This document shows positions 1 through 5,533 of a stretch of 6,455 bases of DNA, in pieces. Positions within the stretch are counted from its first letter, which is position 1. Every line of letters begins with the position of its first letter. The notes under the pieces were generated by a model that worked only from the letters and a program-made list of their open reading frames with translations, was not told where the DNA came from and did no database searches. Both the position numbers and the translations under genes were made by a program. The DNA is from JBKECA01 sp047973435 (GTDB taxonomy: Bacteria; Planctomycetota; Planctomycetia; Planctomycetales; Planctomycetaceae), in assembly GCA_047973435.1 (NCBI GenBank), contig JBKECA010000345.1, positions 1 to 6,455 of the forward strand, given 5' to 3'.

Positions 1-81
1 GCATCCATCGACATCGCCGGCACTCCATTGCGGTGGGACAAACACCCCGCCAACCACGGCGGGAACGATAACTATCGGTGA
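1..81 (+). CDS. C-terminal end of an unrecognised protein (partial, runs off the left edge)
   Basis: Reading from base 1, frame 1 is open for 26 codons and ends at TGA (79-81). The peptide contains IDIAGTPLRWDKHPAN and ends GGNDNYR, with a residue mix typical of a folded protein's C-terminus. The other two forward frames give low-complexity or Arg/His-rich products. I do not recognise the family. The 3' part of the frame contains a CCCGCC/GGCGGG hairpin (46-63), but it lies inside the coding sequence and has no T-run, so it is not a convincing terminator. The next gene lies 260 bases downstream on the same strand, so no operon link is implied. The open stretch is too short to exclude chance. 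Confidence 0.42.
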   Translation, partial: ASIDIAGTPLRWDKHPANHGGNDNYR

Positions 82-105
82 TTCCACGGGTTACGGATAG
101 ATCAG

Positions 106-123
106 TTTCCGGATAGCCTCTGA
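106..123 (-). repeat. Copy 1 of a short repeated motif (TCAGAGGCTATCCGGAAA on the minus strand)
   Basis: This intergenic 18-mer matches the copy near 2295-2313 at about 16 of 18 positions, in the same orientation, and shares its core with a third, inverted copy at 2143-2157. All three lie outside genes. The pattern suits an end of an insertion sequence or miniature element, but no transposase is nearby and no target duplication is visible here. Confidence 0.35.
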
Positions 124-207
124 ATGGTTACGAAGTCAGAAGGTGAGCAGCTGGCACGGCCCGGGTAAAGTTCTACTGCGACGGAAAAGACAAAAAATCA
201 AGGCGGC

Positions 208-235
208 TTGACTAAATGACGTAGATCGCGACAAT
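208..235 (+). promoter_or_regulatory. Possible sigma-70-type promoter for the DUF1559 gene
   Basis: TTGACT (208-213, 5 of 6 to consensus) is followed after 16 bases by GACAAT (230-235, 4 of 6). The stretch around it (191-240) is richer in A and T than the coding DNA. It would give a transcript start near 242 and a leader of about 100 bases before the ATG at 342. Planctomycete promoter consensus is not firmly assumed here, so this is a pattern match only. Confidence 0.33.
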
Positions 236-341
236 TCGATACGTTTCACCTATTGCACCTGGAGTTTTTAACCGTGACGTGGTGCAGTCGAATTTGAGGC
301 TGATTTGCTAGTTTTCTTTGCATTTTCAATTGGAGCATCCC

Positions 342-1412
342 ATGAAGACGAGACCGTTGCCTGCGACTAGATCGTCGGCTTTCACTCTCATTGAGCTGCT
401 GGTGGTCATTGCGATTATTGCAATTCTGGTTGCCTTGTTGCTTCCGGCGGTGCAACAGGTTCGTGAGGCGGCCCGGAAAGCTCAGTGTCAGGATCAACTC
501 CACAACTTAGCAATTGCTGTGATGAACTACGAGGGAACCTTTAAAGGGTTGCCGCCTGGTTTGACCGGAGAAAACACTGGCACAGCACACAACAGTGGAC
601 GCCTGTCTCCCTACTTTGGGTTGCTTCCGTTTATTGAGCAGAAGCCATTGTATGACCAGATCCGAGGTGCGGCTGGACAGGGACAGCAGCCGTGGACGAA
701 TAATGAAATGACGCATCCGTGGTGGCGGGCGGATATTGAGGTGTTGCAGTGTCCTTCTGATCCTCCTCCGGATCGCGACTTGGGAAAGGTGAACTATGTC
801 GTCAACAAGGGGGACCGGACGACGGAACTCGAAAATCGAGAGCCTGAACGCAATCGAGGCCTGTTCGGCGGCTGGAACTCGATTCGGATTTCGGACGTGA
901 CTGATGGTACCAGCAATACCATTGTCTTCTCTGAAGCTCGCTACTCGAAGTCCTACGGCCAGGATATGTGGGAGTCACAGGGAGTGCCTCGAGCCAATGC
1001 AACCGGAGTGGCGACAAGTCCGTCTCTGTGTCTGTCTTTCCTCGATCCGAGTAACAAGAATCGCTGGGCGACTGTGAATGCTCCAACCAACACTTATCGC
1101 CGGGGTGACCGATGGGGTGACGGACGAACGGTGTTCACCGGCTTTCAGACGATTTTGCCGCCGAATTCGCCGTCTTGCGTCGAGGGTGGTAACACGGAAG
1201 GACCGGACAACGCGATCTTTTCAGCAGGGAGTTTGCACCCGGGCGGTGCACAGTGTGCCCTGCTCGACGGCAAGGTGACTTTTGTCAGCGAGAACATTGA
1301 TACGGGTAATCTCGCTTCAACTCCTCCGGGCCGCGTCAGCAGCCCCAGCCCGTTCGGAGTGTGGGGTGCACTGGGAACGCGCGGCGCAAGCGAGACGGTG
1401 CGAGTGCCTTAG
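342..1412 (+). CDS. DUF1559 domain-containing protein with prepilin-type N-terminus and H-x9-DG tail
   Basis: 356-residue member of the large planctomycete DUF1559 (SBP_bac_10) family. These are type II/IV pseudopilin-like proteins thought to be exported and anchored by an N-terminal helix; their exact role is unknown. Seen: a short basic leader (residues 1-13), then FTLIELLVVIAIIAILVALL (14-33), with Glu at +5 of the expected cleavage site, followed by the family's LPAVQQVREAARKAQC. The C-terminal half has the processing-associated H-x9-DG motif (H299, D309, G310), and the family-typical ending SPFGVWGALGTRG (335-347). Residue -1 of the cleavage site is Ala13, not the usual Gly. ATG at 342 is chosen because GGAG (332-335) lies six bases before it; a TTG eight codons upstream lacks such a site. 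Full length for the family. A terminator hairpin and a probable lipoprotein partner follow. Confidence 0.93.
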   Translation: MKTRPLPATRSSAFTLIELLVVIAIIAILVALLLPAVQQVREAARKAQCQDQLHNLAIAVMNYEGTFKGLPPGLTGENTGTAHNSGRLSPYFGLLPFIEQKPLYDQIRGAAGQGQQPWTNNEMTHPWWRADIEVLQCPSDPPPDRDLGKVNYVVNKGDRTTELENREPERNRGLFGGWNSIRISDVTDGTSNTIVFSEARYSKSYGQDMWESQGVPRANATGVATSPSLCLSFLDPSNKNRWATVNAPTNTYRRGDRWGDGRTVFTGFQTILPPNSPSCVEGGNTEGPDNAIFSAGSLHPGGAQCALLDGKVTFVSENIDTGNLASTPPGRVSSPSPFGVWGALGTRGASETVRVP

Positions 1413-1433
1413 TCAATGAATCGGTTGACCAAA

Positions 1434-1475
1434 AGCGTTCCGGGACGTTGTCTTTCCGGAACGCTGCTTTCTTTG
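1434..1475 (+). terminator. Intrinsic terminator after the DUF1559 gene
   Basis: A perfect 10-bp stem, AGCGTTCCGG (1434-1443) with CCGGAACGCT (1456-1465), encloses a 12-base loop and is followed by a T-rich tail (GCTTTCTTT). It starts 21 bases after the DUF1559 stop codon. The tail is interrupted by C and G, so termination may be partial, allowing some read-through to the lipoprotein gene. Confidence 0.65.
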
Positions 1476-1522
1476 AGATTGGTCCTTCGACTCGACGGTT
1501 TTCGGTTTGTCGAAGCAGGCTG

Positions 1523-1538
1523 CGGATCTGCAGATCCG
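1523..1538. promoter_or_regulatory. 16-bp perfect palindrome, candidate operator
   Basis: CGGATCTGCAGATCCG is an uninterrupted dyad, centred between 1530 and 1531, about 15 bases before a promoter-like -35 box and about 70 bases before the lipoprotein ATG. A second inverted pair, CTTCGAC (1485-1491) with GTCGAAG (1509-1515), lies just upstream. A perfect dyad of this length in an intergenic spacer suits a dimeric regulator's binding site. It could also form a short RNA hairpin. No regulator is encoded in the window. Confidence 0.35.
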
Positions 1539-1552
1539 GGGACGAGAAAAGA

Positions 1553-1580
1553 TTGGGAGTCAAGACACTTTTGGTATTTT
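1553..1580 (+). promoter_or_regulatory. Possible promoter for the lipoprotein gene
   Basis: TTGGGA (1553-1558, 4 of 6) and TATTTT (1575-1580, 4 of 6) are 16 bases apart. A start near 1587 would leave a 20-base leader that just contains the GGAAAG ribosome-site candidate (1591-1596). Both boxes are imperfect, so this is tentative. Its position downstream of the terminator and palindrome fits a gene that can be expressed apart from the DUF1559 gene. Confidence 0.33.
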
Positions 1581-1606
1581 TGAGTCTTTCGGAAAGTCGC
1601 GACGAT

Positions 1607-2092
1607 ATGTTCTATCAATCCTGGCGAGTTGCGTTCGGCCTAGCGATTGTCTTCGGTCAATTGAGTGGCTGCGGCGGAGCGAATGATGTCCCCAAAGACC
1701 GGCCACAAACGGTGCCGGCTACTGGAGTTTTGACGCACAATGGACAGGTGGTTGGGGGCGCCAGTATTTCATTCATCAATGTTGAATTCGAGAAGCCAGG
1801 GGCAAGTGCTGTTTCCGCTGATGATGGGACTTTTACTCTGACGACTTTTTCGCCTGGCGATGGAGCGATTCCGGGTGAATATCGGGTTGGCGTGATGAAG
1901 ACGGAGATTCAAGGAGCGGACAACTCGTACTTCGATGTCGACTCACCCAATTATGGAAAGACCCCTCCTGCCGGGGCTGAAGGAAAGAAGGTCTTTGTCA
2001 TTCCGGAGAAGTTCAACAAGCCGGACACCGCCGGCATCAAAGCTCAAGTGAGCGAAGATGGCGGCGAAATCACCATCGATCTGAAGGACTGA
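1607..2092 (+). CDS. Carboxypeptidase-regulatory-like lipoprotein, DUF1559 partner
   Basis: 161-residue predicted lipoprotein. Residues 1-21 form a signal peptide with a hydrophobic core (VAFGLAIVFG) and a lipobox LSGC, giving lipidated Cys22. The mature part has a single beta-sandwich of the carboxypeptidase regulatory-like (transthyretin-like) type: PATGVLTHNGQVVGGASISF (37-56), then DDGTFTLTT (72-80) and GDGAIPGEYRVGVMKTE (84-100). Such small lipoproteins often sit directly after DUF1559 genes in planctomycetes, as here; a joint envelope role is inferred and the function is unknown. The frame is open further upstream (to about 1361), but that extension is Arg/Ser-rich and crosses the terminator hairpin; ATG 1607 places the lipobox correctly and has GGAAAG ten bases upstream. 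A 7-bp hairpin without a T-run (2091-2109) overlaps the stop. Confidence 0.88.
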   Translation: MFYQSWRVAFGLAIVFGQLSGCGGANDVPKDRPQTVPATGVLTHNGQVVGGASISFINVEFEKPGASAVSADDGTFTLTTFSPGDGAIPGEYRVGVMKTEIQGADNSYFDVDSPNYGKTPPAGAEGKKVFVIPEKFNKPDTAGIKAQVSEDGGEITIDLKD

Positions 2093-2142
2093 TTGTCGAT
2101 TTGACAATCGAACCGAGTAGTTATACCGCCCGCGGCAGCGAG

Positions 2143-2157
2143 TGAGAGGCTATGCGG
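2143..2157 (+). repeat. Copy 2 of the short repeated motif, left arm of an inverted pair
   Basis: TGAGAGGCTATGCGG pairs with the reverse complement of 2299-2313 at 13 of 15 positions. With it, the copy brackets about 170 bases, the size of a miniature inverted-repeat element. No flanking target duplication is evident. The match stops after about 16 bases on both sides. Confidence 0.35.
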
Positions 2158-2298
2158 ATTCAATGTCCCTGTGTTTCAGTTCAAACGGCAAGTGGTGCTA
2201 CGCTGCCCGATGAGCGACGTGCCTGATTCTGCGAGGATCTTGCCCATTGGCAGTCTGGGCAATATGCCGTAAGCTCTTGACTGGACGTCGGTTATTTT

Positions 2299-2313
2299 CC
2301 AGATAGCCTCTCA
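2299..2313 (-). repeat. Copy 3 of the short repeated motif, right arm of an inverted pair
   Basis: On the minus strand this reads TGAGAGGCTATCTGG and continues GAAAA. It matches copy 1 (106-123) in direct orientation and copy 2 (2143-2157) in inverted orientation. Together the copies suggest a consensus near TSAGAGGCTATCYGGAAA. Confidence 0.35.
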
Positions 2314-2484
2314 GAAGATTGCCACGTTTAAATAAACCACGCGAGGCAAAACGTTTCAACATTGGCCGCGTGCGGTATCGAGCGAGTCCTGGTCTCTGAC
2401 GTCGTTTGAACAGTTCATCGGAGAACGCCACCGGGTGTCCAAGTCCAGATTGGTCTTGCTGGTAAGTGGTCGGACGGGTAAAAA

Positions 2485-2517
2485 CCGCCGGTTTGGCGGG
2501 GTCCTGGAGGGACCGCC
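2485..2517 (+). promoter_or_regulatory. Overlapping GC-rich hairpins upstream of the P450 gene
   Basis: CCGCC (2485-2489) can pair with GGCGG (2495-2499), and the same GGCGG can instead pair with CCGCC (2513-2517), the second stem being extended past a two-base bulge by TCC/GGA. The two folds exclude each other. No T-run follows, so neither is a standard terminator. If transcribed, this would be the leader about 60 bases before the P450 start. Confidence 0.25.
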
Positions 2518-2565
2518 GCACAGACCTTGATTGACCCACCCTGGACGATCGCCCACGGACGTGGC

Positions 2566-2570
2566 GGAGG
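2566..2570 (+). promoter_or_regulatory. Ribosome binding site of the P450 gene
   Basis: GGAGG lies six bases before a TTG codon (2577) but 15 bases before the in-frame ATG (2586). The spacing supports initiation at TTG. Confidence 0.55.
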
Positions 2571-2576
2571 CCAGAA

Positions 2577-4013
2577 TTGAACGACATGACTGCCCATCTA
2601 TCGTCGAGACCGTTGCCGGTCACGGTCGGCCGTTTCGAGGACTTCGCGCGTGATCCGGTCAGTTCGATGCGGCAGCTGTGGGCGCGGCATGGCGAGATTT
2701 GCGCCCTGCAGGAGGACGCCCTGCGAGTGCACTTTGTTTTCGGCCCGCAGTACATCAAGCAGGTGCTGTCCGACGAAACTCGGTTCCATTCGCAGTTCTT
2801 CGCGGTTCGCGGGCCTCGGAAGTCGGCTCAACGGCGGGTGACATCCGGACTGTTGACGATGAATGGCGAGGAGCATCGTCAGCATCGACGGCTGGTGATG
2901 GGGCCGTTTCAGAAGCGGGCGATTATCGGCTATCACGACACCGTGATTGAAGTGGCGAACGAATCGCTGGCGGAATGGCGGCCGGGACAGGTCCGGGACC
3001 TCGTCACCGATATGACGCAATACATGCTGCGGTTGACGGCTCGCATTGTGTTCGGCGTCGATGAACCGGAACTCGCCTACCGCATTGGCGAACTGACGCA
3101 CGAATGGGTGCAGTGGAACCATCGCATTGGGCCGGCGGCGCTGTCGTCCAACCCCGCCCTGTCAGCTCAGTATGATAAGTTGCTCTTTGCCGCTGAGGAA
3201 CTGGAGCAGGCGATCAAGGAACTGATCCACAAACGCCGCTCGGGACAACTCGGCTTTGATGTGCTGTCGTTGCTGCTGCGGGCGCACGACGGCGAAGGGA
3301 ATGTCTCCGACGACCAACTCATCGGGCACATTGCCATTCTGTTTGGTGCGGCGCATCTCACTTCCGCGCACGCACTGGCCTGGACGCTGTTTTTGCTGGC
3401 TCAGCATCCAGAGGCGATGGGCGAACTGCACGAAGAGTTCGAAACCGTTCTAAACGGCCAGACGCCGCGACCGGAGCAACTGGATCAGTTGCCGGTGCTG
3501 GAACGGGTCCTCAAGGAAAGCATGCGCGTGTTGCCAGCGTCGGCCTATTCGCAACGCATGGCGGCGACGGAAGTGGAACTCGGGCCGTTCAAGCTCTCGC
3601 CGGGGTCGATGGTCATTTTCAGTCAGTTCATGACCCATCACCTGCCAAACCTGTACGAGCAGCCGGAACGGTTCCTGCCCGATCGCTGGAAGTCCATTTC
3701 GCCTTCGCCCTATGCCTACTTGCCGTTCGGGGCGGGGCCACGGATGTGCGTTGGGGCGGCGCTGGGAATGATGCAGCTGAAGATCTCGCTGCCAGCAATC
3801 TTGAACCGATTCAAGCTGAACGTCGTGCCGGGGACCGAGGTGAACGGCAAGGTGCAGTCGACGATGCTTTACCCGATCGGAAGGCTGCCGGTCCACATAC
3901 AGTCTCAGGATGGACGGTTCCACGCCGCCGCGGTTGGGGGGAACATCCACTCGCTGGTCGATCTCCCCCCCACGACCGCCAGCTGGCCGGCCACCGCCCT
4001 GCGTGCCGCCTGA
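2577..4013 (+). CDS. Cytochrome P450
   Basis: 478-residue haem-thiolate monooxygenase of the soluble bacterial type, with no signal peptide or membrane anchor. It would use O2 and two electrons from a separate redox partner to oxidise an unknown substrate. Seen: helix C region EEHRQHRRLVMGPF (98-111); helix I FGAAHLTSAHALAW (256-269); helix K E314-x-x-R317; PERF (363-366); and the haem loop FGAGPRMCVG (384-393), with Cys391 as axial ligand. Helix I departs from the usual [AG]Gx[DE]T[TS]: Thr262 is kept, but Leu261 replaces the acid and Ala259 the Gly. The tail GNIHSLVDLP (455-464) resembles endings I recall from other bacterial P450s, so length is normal. No ferredoxin, reductase or biosynthetic partner is nearby. 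TTG start chosen from the ribosome site; ATG 2586 is the alternative and removes three residues. The CYP family cannot be named by eye. Confidence 0.95.
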   Translation: MNDMTAHLSSRPLPVTVGRFEDFARDPVSSMRQLWARHGEICALQEDALRVHFVFGPQYIKQVLSDETRFHSQFFAVRGPRKSAQRRVTSGLLTMNGEEHRQHRRLVMGPFQKRAIIGYHDTVIEVANESLAEWRPGQVRDLVTDMTQYMLRLTARIVFGVDEPELAYRIGELTHEWVQWNHRIGPAALSSNPALSAQYDKLLFAAEELEQAIKELIHKRRSGQLGFDVLSLLLRAHDGEGNVSDDQLIGHIAILFGAAHLTSAHALAWTLFLLAQHPEAMGELHEEFETVLNGQTPRPEQLDQLPVLERVLKESMRVLPASAYSQRMAATEVELGPFKLSPGSMVIFSQFMTHHLPNLYEQPERFLPDRWKSISPSPYAYLPFGAGPRMCVGAALGMMQLKISLPAILNRFKLNVVPGTEVNGKVQSTMLYPIGRLPVHIQSQDGRFHAAAVGGNIHSLVDLPPTTASWPATALRAA

Positions 4014-4109
4014 CGAGGGAGACTCGGAGTTCCAGGTTCCAGGCTGCAATTGAGGGCGACTGGAAAGGTTGAACCCGGAACGCTGGATGTCTCGGTTCGA
4101 CGCTAAAAT

Positions 4110-4140
4110 GAAAAACCCCCATCGGTTTCCCGATGGGGGT
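4110..4140 (-). terminator. Strong intrinsic terminator of the pilin-like gene
   Basis: ACCCCCATCGG (4115-4125) and CCGATGGGGGT (4130-4140) form a perfect 11-bp stem with a four-base loop. On the minus strand the stem is followed directly by five T residues (complement of 4110-4114) and a further T-rich stretch, so it terminates minus-strand transcripts, about 90 bases beyond the pilin-like stop codon. On the plus strand no T-run follows, but the hairpin may still slow P450 transcripts arriving from the left. Confidence 0.85.
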
Positions 4141-4228
4141 GTCGGCAGCACAGCAACCCCACGTCGTGCCTGCCGGGATGGTGATTTGGTGGGCGGCTCT
4201 GAGTTCGGGCTTGGAAGCGGTGTCAGGC

Positions 4229-4468
4229 TCAGCCGCAGGTGTCCAGCAGCGCTGGTGAGTTCGGGCCGGCGGAATCCCACGTCGAGTAGCTCTGGTTCGA
4301 CTGGTTGAATGCGTTGCCGACGTCGATCAATTCCTGATTGACGTTCGAGGTCAACTCGCTGAGGCCGACAATCATCCCGATGACGGTGATGGTTGCGATC
4401 AGGACCAGTTCCGCCGACTGGACCATTCCGCATTCGTCGTCACGCAGTTTGCGAAGGAGCTGAGACAT
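4229..4468 (-). CDS. Flp/type IVb pilin-like small protein
   Basis: 79-residue protein with the layout of a small pilin: a short charged leader (MSQLLRKLRDDECG, residues 1-14), then MVQSAELVLIATITVIGMIV (15-34), a single hydrophobic helix headed by a Glu, then a polar tail rich in Asn, Ser and Gln (41-79) ending in DTCG. It would be inserted in the inner membrane and cut by a prepilin peptidase. Related short planctomycete proteins with a DECG...SAELVL motif are known to me as hypothetical proteins; an Flp/Tad link is inferred. The Glu (residue 20) is at +6 counted from Gly14, not the usual +5. No tad assembly genes are in the window. The ATG has only a weak GAGA before it. Transcribed alone, with its own terminator downstream. 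It could instead be a non-pilin membrane peptide. Confidence 0.72.
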   Translation of the reverse strand: MSQLLRKLRDDECGMVQSAELVLIATITVIGMIVGLSELTSNVNQELIDVGNAFNQSNQSYSTWDSAGPNSPALLDTCG

Positions 4469-4788
4469 GATCTCGGATGTTCTGTGGGGTTGTCGAAAGA
4501 GTTGTGTTCACCTGCTGGGGGTGTAAAGCATTCGGAATGCCAGTCGGCGAATGACCACGGGGAAACGCTCTGAGTCAGCTCCCTGGCGTCGCTGTAACCT
4601 GCTTGTTGAAAACTGGTTATGATCGGTGTCAAGGGGTGGAAACATTCCCGGCCGCCCGAGTTCATCCCTCGCAACGGCTGTTGAGGAAAAGCAACACTGT
4701 CGCCCCGCGGCAACGTTTTCGCGTCCCCGCGAGTCCGTTAGAGTGGGTTCACTTGGCCGTTTGCCCCTTCGATCCCTGAGGACTGCCG
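4469..4788. other. Divergent intergenic region between the pilin-like and DUF1080 genes
   Basis: 320 bases with no supportable gene; the frames present are Arg/Ser-rich shadows. It must carry the promoters of both flanking genes. A near-perfect inverted repeat GCATTC-G-GAATGC (4528-4540) lies 60 bases before the pilin-like ATG. A TATGAT (4618-4623) could be a -10 box towards the DUF1080 gene, but no good -35 lies upstream of it. Neither is strong enough to annotate alone. Confidence 0.45.
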
Positions 4789-5457
4789 ATGAGCCGTTGT
4801 CCCCGAATTGCATTGCTGACGCTGGCCGGACTGCTGTGGCTGGTCGGCACCGTTCACAGCGAAGAGCCCGATGAAAGCGGGTTTGCTCCGCTGGTGACGG
4901 ATGCCGAGTTGACAGGCTGGCACGGTGCGACGGAGAACTACCAGTACAAGGACGGAGTGCTGCAGTGCCGACCGACGAAGGGGGGGAACATCTATACCGA
5001 TACCGATTATGTCGACTTTGTGCTTCGGTTCGATTTCCGACTCACACCAGCTGGGAACAACGGGATCGGTCTGCGCGTGCCCAACAACGGTCGGGCCTCG
5101 ATCGACGGGATGGAAATTCAGATCCTGGACGATGGCCACGAGAAGTACAAGAAGCTGAAACCGTATCAGTATCACGGTTCGGTGTACGGGGTCATCCCGG
5201 CAAAGCGGGACTGCCTGAAGTCAACCGGGGCTTGGAATTCACAGGAGATTCGGCTGGTCGGCTCCCGAATCACCGTGATCTGCAACGGGAAGACGATTGT
5301 TGATGGAGACTTGAAGGAGGCGTCTAAGGACGGGACGCTCGACGAGAAGGACCACCCGGGCCTCAGCCGGACATCGGGCCGCTTGTGCCTGTGCACACAT
5401 GGGTCGCACGTCGACTTCCGCAACATGCGGATCAAGCGGCTGGCGGCAGCGGAGTGA
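4789..5457 (+). CDS. Secreted DUF1080 (3-keto-disaccharide hydrolase-like) protein
   Basis: 222-residue exported protein of the DUF1080 family (PF06439), a concanavalin-like beta-jellyroll common in planctomycetes; some members hydrolyse 3-keto-glycosides. Seen: a signal peptide (hydrophobic core IALLTLAGLLWLVG, 7-20) with probable cleavage after VHS (22-24); an N-terminal FAPLVTDAELTGWHG (32-46), equal to the family's F-x-PLF-x-G-x-x-L-x-GW; DFVLRFDFRL (76-85); NNGIGLRVP (90-98); MEIQILDD (108-115); HGSVYG (129-134); and the closing HVDFRNMRIKRL (207-218). Length is usual for a single-domain member. TGAGGA (4777-4782) six bases before the ATG supports the start. No lipobox, so soluble in the periplasm or outside. 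The substrate cannot be read from the sequence. Six cysteines including the signal peptide (4, 60, 142, 165, 200, 202). Convergent with the next gene. Confidence 0.93.
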   Translation: MSRCPRIALLTLAGLLWLVGTVHSEEPDESGFAPLVTDAELTGWHGATENYQYKDGVLQCRPTKGGNIYTDTDYVDFVLRFDFRLTPAGNNGIGLRVPNNGRASIDGMEIQILDDGHEKYKKLKPYQYHGSVYGVIPAKRDCLKSTGAWNSQEIRLVGSRITVICNGKTIVDGDLKEASKDGTLDEKDHPGLSRTSGRLCLCTHGSHVDFRNMRIKRLAAAE

Positions 5458-5533
5458 AGCGGTAAAGATTCAGTCTCGTCGGGGCCATCCGCTTCGCTTC
5501 TGACCCCACCTCCCGGGCCGGCGAATAACGTGC

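Larger units (their letters stand above)
2093..2576. other. Long intergenic region with repeat copies and a structured leader
   Basis: 484 bases with no gene I can support. Both strands contain open frames, but their products are Arg/Pro/Ser-rich and look like chance or shadows of the P450 frame. A 24-codon frame at 2152-2226 begins MRIQCPC, but its start overlaps the repeat copy and nothing follows it. The region holds inverted repeat copies (2143-2157 and 2299-2313), an A/T-rich patch with GTTTA/TAAAC (2326-2337), and overlapping GC-rich hairpins (2485-2517) before the P450. It may include the remains of a small mobile element. Confidence 0.5.

Noticed and set aside
46..63. CCCGCC/GGCGGG hairpin near the left edge as a terminator
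   Set aside because: It lies inside the partial coding frame and has no T-run after it.
1361..1606. 82-codon N-terminal extension of the lipoprotein frame
   Set aside because: It crosses the terminator hairpin and palindrome, is Arg/Ser-rich, and would bury the lipobox in the middle of the protein.
2152..2226. 24-codon frame starting MRIQCPC, like planctomycete zinc-ribbon N-termini
   Set aside because: Only two cysteines close together, no second CxxC, ends after 24 codons, and its start overlaps the repeat copy at 2143-2157. Too little to call a gene or a relic.
4029..4042. Tandem GTTCCAG repeat after the P450 gene
   Set aside because: Only two 7-base units; no further copies and no functional context.
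3450..4433. Long 327-codon minus-strand frame opposite the P450 and pilin-like genes
   Set aside because: Arg/Pro/Gln-rich with no domain signal; it is the antisense shadow of the P450, whose motifs are unmistakable.
4618..4623. TATGAT as the -10 box of the DUF1080 gene
   Set aside because: No -35 match at 16-18 bases upstream and about 165 bases from the ATG.
5456..5495. GAAGCGG/CCGCTTC inverted pair after the DUF1080 gene as a terminator
   Set aside because: Seven-base stem with a 26-base loop and no T-run.
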